A DNA stretch of 64,000 nt, taken from Pictodentalium vernedei (taxonomy: Eukaryota > Mollusca > Scaphopoda > Dentaliida > Dentaliidae). The stretch spans positions 182,908,083 through 182,972,082 of the forward strand of contig CM062297.1 of NCBI GenBank assembly GCA_031216915.1, written 5' to 3'. The first letter of the stretch is position 1. Every line of letters starts with the position of its first letter. A model generated the notes under the pieces. It had not been told where the DNA came from and made no database searches. It was given only the letters and a program-made list of their open reading frames with translations. This document shows positions 20,659-32,514 of this stretch, one piece after another. Made by a program: the position numbers and the translations under genes.

Positions 20659-20948
20659 AGAATTTGATGTTGAAAGTATCCACTTCCCTGGGCATGTTCA
20701 TAAATGGCGCTTAACACAGCTGTTACAGAAAGGCAGTAAAAAGTCACGAGAAACCTTGCTGAATGTGAGACCATGTTCCAAATGTATTCTTGATTCTTCT
20801 TATTATGGTCCTGACCTCTGTAGGAGGTTTCTGGAGTATATAGTTGAGGGCTCTGTCTGGCCATCTGCCTGTAATTTCATACTTACGTACAAACATTTCA
20901 CATTACAACTCAATCATCAGTTGTCGGATTTTGATGTTTTTTGTCATG
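20659..20948 (+). CDS. Exon of unidentified host gene (exon c)
   Basis: Strong acceptor ttttttcttttcag at 20645-20658. The frame reads EFDVESIHFPGHVHKWRLTQ, then LLQKGSKKSRETLLNVRPCS, KCILDSSYYGPDLCRRFLEY, and continues to a strong donor CATG|GTGAGA at 20949. One base is left over at the start and one at the end. Four cysteines cluster in the middle (CSKC ... C). The open frame runs past the donor into a dispersed repeat and stops at 21041, so the donor probably marks the true end. I do not recognise the family. Confidence 0.7.
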
Positions 20949-20984
20949 GTGAGAGACCAGCATGGGTGAAAGAATATCCACATT

Positions 20985-22394
20985 CATTTAACAAGAGTTC
21001 ACTCTATAACCCATTTGCAATTAGAAGGTCAAATTTGTACTGAAGGCATGTTAATGGTTTTGTGTTTGTGAGTTATATTCCATTAACATGGTTATTCAAT
21101 TAAGAGATACATTAGAATCCTGTTAATTGGATAGCCACTTGGCCAATGAAAATTATTCAGTTAACAGGTGTGTTCAGTTAAGAGGGATTAGGCCAGTTTC
21201 CTGTGTTGTAGAGATAAACTAAACATTTATTCGATTATATCTTATCTGACAGAGCTCATGGACAACAAGATTTAGCTGTTAAGAGCCTTATTTCGTCACA
21301 CTTTTCTACAACAAAACAAGTGCCACAATATGCAGTTTGTGGTAAGCTTGCAAGTTACATTCAAAGTGCCATGGCAGTTGTTTCTAAGCAAGTCTTTGCT
21401 TCCTACATAGGCAGCCAAGACTTGCCAAGAAACAACTGTAAAGTCATAGGATGTGGATTGTCAAAGTAAAACAAAACTGTATAAAAAATCTCCAGGTCAT
21501 TAAGGATTAATATATTAAATGCCTGTATGGGATGTACTGAGGCCAAATAGATCAGCCAACAAGTGGAGTTTGGTGACCATCAGGATAATTTCTCAACATA
21601 TTTCAAGATTTTTATTCAATTAACAGGGCTGGGGAGAGGGTGGGGAGCTTGACATAGCAACCCTGGGGCACAAAACTTTGGGGTGGGGGGGGGGGGGGGC
21701 ACTGTGTTTGTCCCAGGAGTCCAGAATTCTTGGATCTGGCCTTGCCTCCCCTCCCCTCCCCCCAAAGTTCAGACTCCTGTGTCAACAGTTAAGAAGGGGG
21801 CTTTATCATGAATGGAGCTCAGCACTTGACCGATGGTTGTAATTTTGAACTGCATGATTCTTGAAGTGAAAACTTTATCAAATCAACTTGATGTAATAAA
21901 GTTATCACTTCAATAATTGTGCAGTCAAAAGCTATAACTCTAGGTCATAGGATACTCACTGTTAAACTTGCAAATTTGAAACATGCCCCCAAAAAGCGTC
22001 ATTTTGATGGCCAAAAAATAACGTGATTTTTCATCCCGCAAGCCACCAGTTGTCTCCAATTAATAACTGATTTAAAAATTTTCATGGCAGAGAACTCAAT
22101 CAACCCCTCCCCCCTCCCCCACCCCCCCCATCATCACTCATGGTTTTGGCAGCTACATCAGTATCCTGACACTTTTGAAAGGGAGCCCATCACAGAATTA
22201 ACCCCAGGGCCCGAAGTTCCTCTTCCGCGGCCCTGACAGTTAATAGGAGTTTACTCTATAACTTGTATGCAATTACCGGGTCAAATTTGTACTGAAGGTA
22301 TGGTAAATGGTTTTGGTTTTGGAAGTTATATTCAGTAACAGCCAATAACAGGGTTATTCAATTAAGAGATATCCAATTAAGTGGGCTCCACTGT
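20985..22394. mobile_element. CAGTGGAACCC-type elements, tandem partial plus nested copy
   Basis: 20985-21108 is the right half of one copy (gagttcactctataaccc ... ttcaattaagagatac). It abuts a second copy running to the right end ttaagtgggctccactgta at 22394. Inside the second: a ggcagcc-family hairpin element between TTAA sites (about 21287-21510), and a 600-base insertion at about 21627-22234 with GC-rich ends (ggctggggaga ... tccgcggccctga) and a G15 run at 21685-21699. Confidence 0.65.
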
Positions 22395-22976
22395 ACTGCT
22401 AATCCCATCGACATTGACTAATCATCTCAACACAAATCAGTATTATAAAGTAGATTCTTGAAGAGCTAACAAATGAATAGCAAGGTCAGTTCAAGTAGTC
22501 TTTGAGCTCTGTCAAACAAGATATAATAGATTAAATGCTAGGGTGCCGGAAGGGGTAGGGGAGCATCTGAGGCTAAGGGGGCAGTGCATACTCTTTTTTT
22601 ACCCGAAGTGCACGGCTGGAAAAGTCTTTACTTTCTGAGAATTGTAACTGAGAAACTCTCAAGCATTCGTTTGTAACATATTTTATGTGTGCCAATGCCA
22701 AATGGTGGGGGTGGAGGGGTGTGGGGTGGGAGGGGGTTGTATCAGGTATACTGATGGTGTTTGGTCAATAATCACCAAACAAAGAAGCTATATAAATTGG
22801 CAGAGTGATTTCTAAAGCTTTATATCATCCTTTGAGTGAACAAGGTGCCATCTGTCAAGGGATGGTATATGTTTTTTGTCAAGGTTGAGTGTTACATTAC
22901 AATTTATGATATGTTGTAAACTCCTGCTCTTAACTCATACCCAGAGTCAAGTGCCCTTTTTGATAACCCTTTACCC
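22395..22976. other. No gene seen
   Basis: Holds a fragment gagctctgtcaaacaagata, taatagattaaatgc of the CAGTGGAACCC-type element at 22505-22545 and a G-rich stretch at 22700-22735. Otherwise nothing supportable. Confidence 0.4.
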
Positions 22977-23094
22977 ATTCGGCCACATCTGCCCACTTAG
23001 TATGCAAATTCAGCAGCTGAAAAAATACTATTTTTAAAAATATTTCAACAAAACCATATCATTTGACCCCTCTTTGGAATGAGCTAGTCGAGGG
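22977..23094. mobile_element. Left half of a piggyBac-type MITE (second subfamily)
   Basis: ataaccctttacccattcgg ... gcaaattcagcagctg ... accatatcatttgacccctc ... ggaatgagctagtcgagggg. Same subfamily as the MITE split by element B. It runs directly into mariner sequence and its right half is not seen. Confidence 0.65.
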
Positions 23095-23237
23095 GTCAGC
23101 CAGTCGCCGATGCCGCGTTTGTAGAAGTCCATATCTTGGTCATGTTGCCAAGCCTCCACAGCAGCAGTAAGCTTCTCATCATCTTGAAATGTTTGACCAC
23201 GTAAGTGTTTCTTCAAATTTGGAAAGAGATGGTAATC
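23095..23237 (-). pseudogene. Mariner transposase C-terminal fragment, minus arm
   Basis: On the minus strand: DYHLFPNLKKHLRGQTFQDD, EKLTAAVEAWQHDQDMDFYK, RGIGDW. This is the mariner motif following the third catalytic Asp, (S)DYHLF, and the following C-terminal helices. The fragment starts exactly at the DY codon (23237) and is lost after GDW into MITE sequence. No upstream catalytic residues, so inactive. Confidence 0.85.
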
Positions 23238-23244
23238 ACCAACT

Positions 23245-23436
23245 GACTACCATCTCTTTCCAAATTTGTAGAAACTCTTACGTGGTCAAAGATTTCAAGA
23301 TGATGAGGAACTTACTGCTGCTGTGGCGGCTTGGCAACAGGACCAAGATATGGACTTCTACATACGCGGCATCAATGACTGGCAGACCAGGTGGAACTAG
23401 TGTATTGAATTACAAGGGGACTATGTTGAAAAATAA
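23245..23436 (+). pseudogene. Mariner transposase C-terminal fragment, plus arm
   Basis: On the plus strand: DYHLFPNL, then a stop, then LRGQRFQDDEELTAAVAAWQ, QDQDMDFYIRGINDWQTRWN, a second stop, and CIELQGDYVEK ending TAA at 23434-23436. The GDYVEK C-terminus and a following RLKTF/HPL-like tail (to about 23510) are typical of mariner elements. It begins at the same DY codon as the minus arm, seven bases away, head to head. Not identical to the minus arm, so not a recent copy. Confidence 0.88.
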
Positions 23437-24721
23437 ATATGTTCTGTACCAATATTCCAGCTTTATTTATGTCAGGCTCAAAACTTTTTGACATCCCCTC
23501 GTACAATGTAATTTAGATTGGTTGCTTGTATTATTATGTATCCTTTTGCAATCAAAGTCTCTGCCATTTATATGAGTGCAATCATATCTGCCTTTGTGCA
23601 GATGATAGTTTTAGCATAACTTGATGAAGTCAAGGTAAGCTATTGTCATGGTGTGTTCAGATGTCTGTTAGTCTGTAAATTTCTTAGTCTGTATGTCTCC
23701 CTGTGGGAACCCTGGGAAGTGAGAAGTGCTTGTCTACTGTGGTAAAGAATCTCAGTTTTACTGGTAAAATAGTACCCAGTCGCCAGTGCTTGGGGTGGAA
23801 GTCCTCTAAAATGGGTAACTTGGGTCTAATGGAAGTCCTCTAAAATGGGTAACTTGGGTCTAAATTGTCAAAACTAATTGACTAAACTTGATTTTATCTC
23901 CAGGTTGTGGTCATGATTAGCCATTGTGTAGAAATATGTGACCTTAAACATCCATAAATAAATAACTTAATAGTCCAAACAATTGCCCACAATTTGTTCA
24001 GCACAAGCTACAGCAATTATTTTGCAATCATCACCAAATTTCATATGCATGTTCAGGTTCAGCCAAGATGAGAACGTCCCATTATAGTAACGGTTGAATG
24101 CCCCAAATTGCCACTAAGGTAGCCATTAAGGATTTCTTCAGATCAGCCTGAAGGTAGCATATAAGCAATGTTCTTCAAACTTGGCTAAATAAATTAGTGT
24201 GATACATAGATGAGAACGTCCTATGTTGGTCACTCATAATTCCTCTGTCCCCAATTTGTTCAAATGGCTACAGTCCTCAGGGTTTTTTTTCTGATCATCA
24301 CCAAATTTCATATGGTCAAGTTCATGCCTAGATATGAATATTCCGTTATGGAATGCATATTTTCTTAAAATTTGGCAGAGTCACTTAGTTTGATCCATAA
24401 TAGCTGCCATGGCAGCCATCTTAGGTTTCTTCAGAACACTCTGCAGATTGCATATGTGCATCCATTTTCTTGAAACTCAGCAGGATGACTTTGTGGGATG
24501 AGTAGAAGAGAATATCCTATGTTGGTCACTGTCAGACACACACAGTGGCTGTCACTTGCATTGGCTTCCCTAGCAACCATCTTGGATTTCTTCAGCACAG
24601 GCTATGGGTTGCACTAATGCATTAGTTTTCTTGAAATTTGGAAGGGTGACCTAGTATGAAGAGTAGATGGGTCTGACTTTTCTTTCTTGGTAATGTTTGG
24701 CTGCACATTATAAGTTATTTT

Positions 24722-24847
24722 GATGAATTGACAGTAACTTGGTTTGAGGTTTGCGGCTCGGAGCTGATGTTCAACCGAGATGTGAAGCATCGAGGTTGAA
24801 CAGAAGCTCTAAGCTGCAAACCTCAGACCATGTTACCGTCAACTCAT
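24722..24847. repeat. Inverted repeat
   Basis: tgatgaattgacagtaactt, ggtttgaggtttgcggctcg pairs imperfectly with aagctgcaaacctcagacca, tgttaccgtcaactcatca; an inner pair is gttcaacc/ggttgaac. Confidence 0.8.
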
Positions 24848-25308
24848 CACAATAACGTATATGTTCCAATAAGGCACTACCCATAGCCCCAAACCTACAT
24901 TGTGAAACATGAGAGGCTTATTTTCTAAACCTGTGTAAATAAACCTCTTTATGTACCCCATGACGGCACTGGATAAATAATCAATAAAGCAGATAAACTT
25001 CCATCTCAGTTCAAATCGGTTTGTAATTTCCACAACACCTCATCCAGAACACCGTCTGCTGCACATGTGAAAAATCCAAAAAATGATGCAGCTTGCTAAT
25101 CACTCTGTTGATGAAGCAATTAGGAAACAGATGATGTCATTTCAAATATTAAGCGTGGTGACGTCAGATGGTAACATTTGCTACTGGAGCCATAAACATA
25201 AAAAAACTATGCCAGCTCTCATCCAGTCAGTGGGCGAGGATTCTACTCTTTTTATTGAAACAAAATGACATCCACAGCAGTCATCTTGGATTTCTTCAAA
25301 ACATCCTT

Positions 25309-25569
25309 TACAGTACGTGGAGAGTGTATTATCACTAAATCACCCGCAGAGTGGAGATTCCACCCGAGCAATAATTGCAAATTTGTTGCAAAGCATAACC
25401 AGCACCAGCAAAGTTTCAGCCAATGGACCTCCGGGTTAAACCCGGAGGTCCATTGGCTGAAACATTGCTTGTGTTTTTTGTCGATATGTAAAAAAATTGA
25501 AAGTTATAGCTTGGGTGATAATTCCACTCCGCGGGTGATTTAGTTACAATCCACTCTCCACGTACTGTA
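25309..25569. mobile_element. Foldback element with TACAGTACGTGG ends
   Basis: Left end tacagtacgtggagagtgta, ttatcactaaatcacccgc is mirrored by gcgggtgatttagttacaat, ccactctccacgtactgta. The centre is a perfect stem ttcagccaatggacctccgg/ccggaggtccattggctgaa. It splits one unit of the surrounding tandem repeat (fastening ...cttcaaaacatcct to tgtcgcatttatgcatcag), so it is an insertion. Confidence 0.85.
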
Positions 25570-26069
25570 TGTCGCATTTATGCATCAGTTTTCTTGACAC
25601 TTGGCAGAATGACTTAGTATGATGAGAAGATAAGAATGTCCTATGCTGGTCACAGTTGGCTACAAAAGATGGCTGCCTTTGACAGCCATCTTGGATTTCT
25701 TCAACACACCATGCAGGTTGCATTTATGCATCAGTTTTATTGAAATTTCCCAGAATGACTGAAGTATAATGAGTACATGAGAATGTCAAATTTCATTCAT
25801 GGTCTATCACCCTCATTGGTAGCCATAGCAGCTACCTTGGATTTCTTCAGCACAACTTACAGGTTGCTTTTATGGATCAGTTTTTTTTAAACTTGACAGG
25901 ATGACTTGATATGATGAGAATGTCATTTCTTTCACAGTTGGCTGCCTAGAATGGCCACCATGGCTCATATTTTTTGTACTTTTTCAAGTTTTTTTTTTTT
26001 CTGATAGATAACAAAAAATCAATAATTATGAGAAAGTTTACTTAAATGCAACATAAGTTAAGTAATTAT

Positions 26070-26369
26070 GGCCTAAATATAGTTAACAATCTGTTTCTGA
26101 GTCCTTCCCACATGGTCCTTTGGCTGCCACATTCTCTCTTTTTATAACCAGTGCAAACTTAAAAAATGAAAATGAAATGGTTTATGTCTGATATTTTACC
26201 CAAGTTAATAAAATTGATGAATTTGTCCCTTAAGTGCAACAAAATAAGAACATGAACTTTTGAAGGCAAAGAAATAATTACAAAAATAAAAAATAAAATA
26301 AAAACCGCCCACCCACATGCAATTCTGCAAGAAAATGGCATGAGAAACAGATCTACTTTGTGGGGCCTA
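26070..26369. mobile_element. AGGCCT-ended element, shortened copy
   Basis: Starts tggcctaaatatag, contains ctgtttctgagtccttccca, tttatgtctgatattttacc and tgagaaacagatctactttg, ends tggggcct. Lacks the central hairpin half present at 27543. Confidence 0.75.
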
Positions 26370-26811
26370 TGACATTAATTTCATAAAGTCGCACAGAGTC
26401 AAGGTAATCTACTGTGTCATTGAAGCCAGAGGTCACCGATGCTCACTCCCTTTTATACCCCCACAAAAGGGACTTGTGACTAGGACCGTTTTGGTCAGGG
26501 GGTCATGCATATTGTGGGGGGAGGGGGGGGGAAGAAATGAATGTTTTCGATACTGAGTAGCCTACCTTGTTAGTCCAGAGGCTCTTTGGCACATCTCCGT
26601 AGAATGTCGGCCATGGCGGCTTCCGAGAGGGCTTATTTTCAGCATAGGCTAATAAACCTGGTTTTGAATAGTCAAGAAGAAAACTAGTGTGAACAATCCA
26701 CATCAATACTTATTTCTAAACAACTTTATTACCATTGCAATTAATGTCACCTCACAAACATTCAAGTACTCACATTTCATTGGACAATTACAAATGATTG
26801 TTTTGTCATAA
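26370..26811. other. No gene seen
   Basis: A G-rich stretch at 26514-26532 and a ccccacaaaagggacttg segment. Apparent frames are short and unconvincing. Confidence 0.4.
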
Positions 26812-28280
26812 CAGTAGAGCTGGGAGGTTTTGATATTTATCTCAACTTGACAATGTCAAGTATGAGCTATTGGGATGGGTTGTGATCTGTCGTCCATCCG
26901 AACGTCTGTACATCAGTCTGTATGTCTGTCCATCCACAATTCCTTTAGCACACCCTACAGGCCCTGGCTCTCACCCGATGAGTCTAAAATTTGATCTGTA
27001 GCTTTGGGGAAATGTCTAGATGAGAGTTTTCAATTTTTTCCAAATTTTGTTAAAAAACATGGCTGCCAGTGATCATCTTAGATTTGGCATATAAATTATC
27101 ATCATTTCCATCAGTACACCCCACAGGCTACATCTCTCACCCAATTTTTTTCAAATTTCATATGTAGCTTTAGTGTGATGTCTAGATAGGAGCTATCAAA
27201 TTTTTCTGAATTACATTAAACAATATGTCCACCAGCACATCATCAGGGGGTTAATTGCCTGTCCTTGACACTTTCATTTTTCAGATGGGTTCCGGTTTCT
27301 GTTCAGTTTCAGGAAAAAACCTCCGTTTTGGTTCAGCTTTTCGATGTGTTAAGAACAGATAGTAAATAACACCTCAGGCTTCTTAACTTAGAAAAAGTCT
27401 GCAATAGTTTGTATGACACCTCTTACCACAAAGGTCCTGACTGTAAGTATCTCCATTGGGTTCAGTCTAACTTCCCTTTGATAATTTTTTATGGGATTAG
27501 TTGCTAAGCCTGTTGAGTCAGAAAAAAACATAATTCAGGGTAAGGCCTAAAAAAATAAAAAATCTGTTTCTCAGGCCCTCCCACATGGTCCTTTTGGCTG
27601 CCGCATGCTCTCTTTTTATAACCAATTTAAACTTAAAAAGAATTAAAATTAAATGGTTTATGTCTGATATTTTACCCAAGTTAAAAAAATTGATGAATTT
27701 GTCCCTTGAGTGCAAGAAGGCTTTGCAATGCTTTAGCATTGCAAAGCCTTCTTGCTCTCAAGGGATGAAATACACCACCACCACCCATACTATTCTGTAG
27801 ATTATGAGGCCTAAAACTTGAACCAAGAACATGAACTTTTGATGGCAAAGAAGTAATTTCTGAAATAAAAAATAAAATAAAAAAATGCTCGCCCGCATGC
27901 AATTTCACAAATAATGGCCTGAGAAACAGAAGATCAACTTTGTGTGGCCTAATAAATGAATAAAGTTCATCTTATCCATGTTGTGTTCTCATTGTCACAT
28001 TCTATTCCTTATTGACTTGTTTGGTGGATGAGTTAATAAGGGTGAAATGTGACAATCAGAACACGATGTATTCGTCCCTTTGCCGGTTAAACTAAGTGAT
28101 GCGAGTCCAAAGTGGTCACTAGTCCAGTTGCCTCCCAGTACAATAGTTTGACCAGTTTATGCATGAGCGCAGTAAAACCATTTGGCTGGTTTTTGTTGGG
28201 TATTGCGGTTCAGTTTTGTTGTTTGCCGCAAAAAACTGGAACAGAACCGGAAAATCGAAAAACCACCCAGCTCTATAACA
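26812..28280. mobile_element. Possible larger transposon remnant with agagctgg ends
   Basis: agtagagctgggaggttttg at 26812 is mirrored by aaaccacccagctctata at 28262-28279. Near the inner sides, ggttccggtttctgttcagt and ttttggttcagcttttcgat echo the complement of gttttgttgtttgccgcaaa, aaactggaacagaaccgg. Interior contains 27543-27950. No transposase frame recognised. Tentative. Confidence 0.35.
27543..27950. mobile_element. AGGCCT-ended element, full copy
   Basis: aaggcctaaaaaaataaaaa ... ggcctgagaaacagaagatc, aactttgtgtggcct. Central hairpin of cccttgagtgcaagaaggct against agccttcttgctctcaaggg around a gcaatgctttagcattgc loop. Confidence 0.85.
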
Positions 28281-28300
28281 TGTGCATGAAATGCAACACA

Positions 28301-28373
28301 TTAACTCTTTACCCAACGAATTGCCCGCATCCGCCCACGTAATATGCAAATTCAGCAGTTGAAAAAATATTAT
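28301..28373. mobile_element. piggyBac-type MITE (subfamily 2), left part, split by element B
   Basis: ttaactctttacccaacgaa, ttgcccgcatccgcccacgt, aatatgcaaattcagcagtt, gaaaaaatat. The other part is at 35362-35536. Compare the unsplit left half at 22977. Confidence 0.8.
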
Positions 28374-28575
28374 ATTTTTATACTGTACCAATGACCCAGA
28401 CATAGCTGGTGCTAACTCTTAAAATATAGGGCCAAACACAAATTTTGCCCCCCAATCCCCAAAATTTGCATCTAAAACTAAAGAAAACATGTCCAGAGAG
28501 GCCCTCCACACCTCGCCCCCACTGCGCATGCGCAGTGTCCAGGACGTTCCGAAATTGGCGCCATTTATCATTCTA
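28374..28575. repeat. Left inverted terminal repeat of element B
   Basis: Starts atttttatactgtaccaatg, acccagac. It contains a perfect TGCGCATGCGCA (28523-28534) and gaaattggcgccatttatc. Inverted copy at 35135-35361. Confidence 0.92.
28523..28534. promoter_or_regulatory. NRF1-type site TGCGCATGCGCA in the left ITR of B
   Basis: Perfect palindrome equal to the consensus bound by NRF1 in animals. It is repeated in the right ITR (35175-35186) and at the same place in element C, followed by an E2F-like ttggcgcca. Function inferred only from consensus match and conservation among copies. Confidence 0.5.
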
Positions 28576-29459
28576 AGTTTGGCCCTTCATCAGTTAACAT
28601 CTGACTGATCTTTGTGCTTTTAAATCTCAGTTTAAATGATGCCAGACAAATAAATATTAGTGAAATGGTGATTCTAAGGAGGATAGAAAAGGAGGAGAGG
28701 AAAAGAATGTGTGACAGAATATTATCAGGGCTGTAACTTAAAATTTTTTAATGAAATTATGTTAAGTTACCTATTTTCAAGGCAGCAGCCATTTTGTTGT
28801 CATTCTGATTATTTAGTTACACTGTTTTTACAAGTGTTTTTCCTCTCTCCCTGTCCTTTAAGTTCCCCCTTGCTATTCTCCCATGCTTTTGGCATAATTT
28901 CTGTAATTATTATTACTAAAATTTCTTGGGAGTTTAGCTGAATAACAGAATGAATTCTGTTCTTTCCCCATGTTTACGTCTTCACCTACGGGTGGTTAGG
29001 CGTTGTGTTCTGCATCTACCATCTGATGTTCTGCAGTTTCTTCCCTGGAAGTCTCTGTTTTGCATCAGATGGTGTATTTTTGGTAACTGATTTCGGGCCT
29101 GGGTGCCTGGAGTCTTATTTTAGTGTTTTTACACTCATTGTTTACATTTACAACAGCCCTCTGTGTGAGGGGGGGATTTCTAAATAATAATATCCTTATG
29201 TTATTTCAATCATAACTAGATACATTATTATTGTTCGTAAGTGTTGAATAAATTGTTTAAAATATTTTTAAAATTTTTGTCCACACTTAGGCTTGGGATC
29301 CATTGGGGCTCAACGTTACTTTTCAGAAACTTGGGCTGTTCTGAAAAAATATTTTTTCAAAATATTTTGATTTCAATTATTTTTTCTATATTAATGGATC
29401 ATATTATTATTATGTATTTTGATTGCCAGGGGTTAGTGCGAGTACCAGGACTTGTTTTC

Positions 29460-32400
29460 TTTTCACATTGAAAGGATATTGATCTATTGTTTTAAGAGGA
29501 AGTCTTCCTCTGACCTTATTATCATTCTATATGTGGTCAGTGTACTCGCATTAACTCCGGTTCTGTATCGTATGATTTCGATGACAATATGGGAAGCGTA
29601 TGTCACGGTATGTTGTTGGGGATTTGGACACTCCGGTCCTTTCCCCGCAGGGTCACTCTACTTTATCAATTTCTATTTCAGACGATCAAGATTAGGGTGA
29701 TGTATCTGTGATGTCTTCCAACAGTGTGCCTCCGTCGTCACAATTAATGAAGGGCTAGCGGAAAAGTGCTCATGTAATACGCCAATTGCCTAAGAGGACC
29801 CTAGTAGGTTCGACGGCCTTTGACGTCCGCTAGCTCGCCCGGTGTAGCGTCCATTCACCGAATGGTTCGGCAGCCGGGTTCGTCCGTTGCGGTCTAGAAG
29901 GAATTTTGGGGTGATGCGAGCACTATAAAATTAACTTAATGCACACCCAGTGACGGCGGATCGGAGGGAGAACGGAGGAAGCCTTTTAGTCCGGTTCATA
30001 GCTCGTTCCGGTCCATCCGGACGGCAAGCGAGAGAGGCCCCTCTCTCGTTCAACAACATCTGGCCCCAGATGTTGTGGTACAAATGTGTCGTTAGCGGAG
30101 CATACGTCCGTCGGGGACGCTCCGTTGTATAGGCAGTCCGCTGAGACTGCTAAGGCTTCCTCTTCTCGTCAGCGCACACGACCGCACCTTGGCTGCGTGA
30201 CCGCCGATATATTACCAGCTTCGCCGATCAAGGATTCTTCGGCGACCAGGTCACACCATCCGGCAGCCAGGGATTCGAGACCGATGGACTCCGGACGTTC
30301 GCATAGGAAAGTATGCGGGAGCCATCTGATGCGGAGCTGCCCTCGGCGAAGCAGCGATAGACTGCGCCTCCGCAGGTCTCGACGCCGGACATTCTTGTGC
30401 ACATAGCACAGCTTATCGCAGCATCCCAGCAGCCGACAGAAACGGTGTCGGATCGAGAATTATCCGACAGCGCTGGGTCGGTAGCCGGGGACTCGAGGTC
30501 TGCAGACTCCGGACGTTCGCATAGGAAGTATGCGGGAGTCAACGTACACGGAGCTTCCAGCGGCAATGCATCGTAAGTCCGCTACTGCACAGGCCTCGGG
30601 AACGAACGTGCTTTCCTTAATAGCACAGTTTATCGCAGCATCCCAGCATCAACTGAATCTGTCGCATATATTTTATCCGACGATGCTGGGTCGGGACGCT
30701 CCGCGGAAGCGGGTACGGACGTCCGAAAGTTTCATCCGGTCCGACGGGATACCGAAAGGGATTCGGTGGATTTCAAGCTTTCCCTTTCGGAACAACATAT
30801 GCTGCGATGCCGGATAAGAAACTGATAGCGTCGGTGGACTTAGAAATTTTTGGTTCGGTTCAGGGACATCGTCCCTCAGTTCCGACATAGTCCAATAATG
30901 TCACACAAACTTTCGAATTATTGAACGACGCTATATATATTATTATTTTATGCTTGCTATCCAAGCATTTCTGGTTTCTTGTTCGAAGAGTTATGGAGAT
31001 GTCTTTCAAAAGTGTGCCTCTGTCGTCATAGTTAATGAAGAGTTAGCGGCAATAAGTGCTCATGGAATATGTCTATCGCTTACGGAGTGACATTCGCTAG
31101 CTCACCCGGTGTAGCGTACATTCATCGAATGGTTCGGCTGCCGGGTTCGTCCGTTGCGGTCTAGGAAGGAGATTTGGGTGATGCGAGCACTTTAATTACT
31201 TTAGTACTCACCCAGTGACGGCAGATTGAGGACAGATCGGAGGAAGCCAACAACATAGGGGACCGCATGTTGTGGTTCAGATATTTTACATTCGGAGCAT
31301 ATGTCCGTTGCTCGGGACGCTCCGTTATATTGACAGTCCGAGAGACTGTCTTTAATGCTTCCTCATCCTCACAGCAGGGCACACGACCGCACATTGGCTA
31401 CGTGACCTCGAGTATCCGATCAGTTTCGGCATTCAGTGATTCCACAGCGAATAGGTCGCGCCATCCTGTAGCCAAGGGACACGAGGCCTATACACTCCGT
31501 TCGCTCGCATATTGGAAGTATGCACGGGGTAACGATCTCGGAGCTTCCTGCGGCAATGCATCGTAAGACCGCTGCTCCTCAGGCCTCAGTGACGGACGTG
31601 CTATCCGAGTTAGCACAGTTGTTTCGCAGCATCCCAGCAATTGACGGTTTCTCGGTCGAATCAGGAATTATCCGACGGCGCTGGGTCGGTGCGGTCCGCG
31701 GTTGCATCAAGCTACGGACGACCGAACGCTTTATAGGGTCCGACAGGATGGCGAAAGGGATTCGAAAGATTTCGAGTTTTCCCTTTAGTAGTATCGGAAG
31801 ATGCCTTTCATATCTTCTGGCATTTCTTCCAGTGATTATTTTTCGGACTTCATTGCTGCGATCTTGGATAAGAGACTTATAGCGTCATTGGACTCGGTTT
31901 CGATCGGTACAGGGACTTTGTCCCTGACTTACCGACGCAGTCCAATATTGTCATTACAACATGTGTTTTATTTTTCGACGCTATATATTTATATATATAC
32001 AAGACGGCTACTAAGCATGATAGTTTAGTTTCTTGTCCGCGTGGCTCATTTCTGCCATTTTATCTTTTTTACATATAGTTTATTTTGGCAGAGCAGGGCA
32101 TACCGAGAGTTCATATGCGTCTAGACGGTGTGATTAAAGACTGCATATATTCTTTTTCACCGTTTATGTCTTTTCCAATTTCAATGTTGGGAACGACATT
32201 ATGTATATTAGACTTAACTTAGACGCTTTATTATACGTAATCCGCCTTACTGAGGCGTTATCATTACGTCTTCAAGAAAAGATTTACGGGATATTATTCT
32301 CAATGTAATTTCTTTTGAGGGCAGTAGTTTGTTCACGTATAACTCCGCCCTTCAGTGGCTGATTGGAGTTGGTTAGACGTGAGGCAGCCCTAGCTACATC

Positions 32401-32510
32401 CACGCGTGGATAGTAGGTTAAGAACTCTCTCAGAGTCGCTTCGTTCTCGGAGGAGCTTCTCTTCGACGGCAACTTTCCGGCAATCCATGAATTGCTTGAT
32501 TTATACATTC
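29460..32510 (+). pseudogene. Gag-like region of element B, duplicated and broken
   Basis: Matches the element C gag (40578-42370) but with frame breaks every few hundred bases. The part corresponding to C 40815-41890 is present twice in tandem: about 29699-30970 and 30990-31975. The first copy has a further internal repeat around gacgttcgcataggaa (30294 and 30511). The end retains ttagacgtgaggcagccct, agctacatccacgcgtgg and cggcaactttccg, matching the ANLELVRRDAALAT part of C. No usable protein. Confidence 0.8.
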
Positions 32511-32514
32511 TCTT

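Larger units (their letters stand above)
23517..26060. repeat. Degenerate tandem repeat, ~150-bp units, with nested foldbacks
   Basis: From about 23640 to 25960, units share ccatcttggatttcttcagc, (aca)...ggttgcatttatgcatcag, ttttcttgaaatttggcag, and gatgagaatgtcctatgttg, gtcac. Successive ttggatttcttca sites at about 24425, 24583, 25690 and 25838 are 148-158 apart. Two foldbacks interrupt it (24722-24847 and 25309-25569). No coding frame is maintained. Confidence 0.75.

Noticed and set aside
29950..30566. Several overlapping frames of 60-112 codons on both strands in element B
   Set aside because: They are fragments or antisense of the duplicated gag; none matches a different protein.
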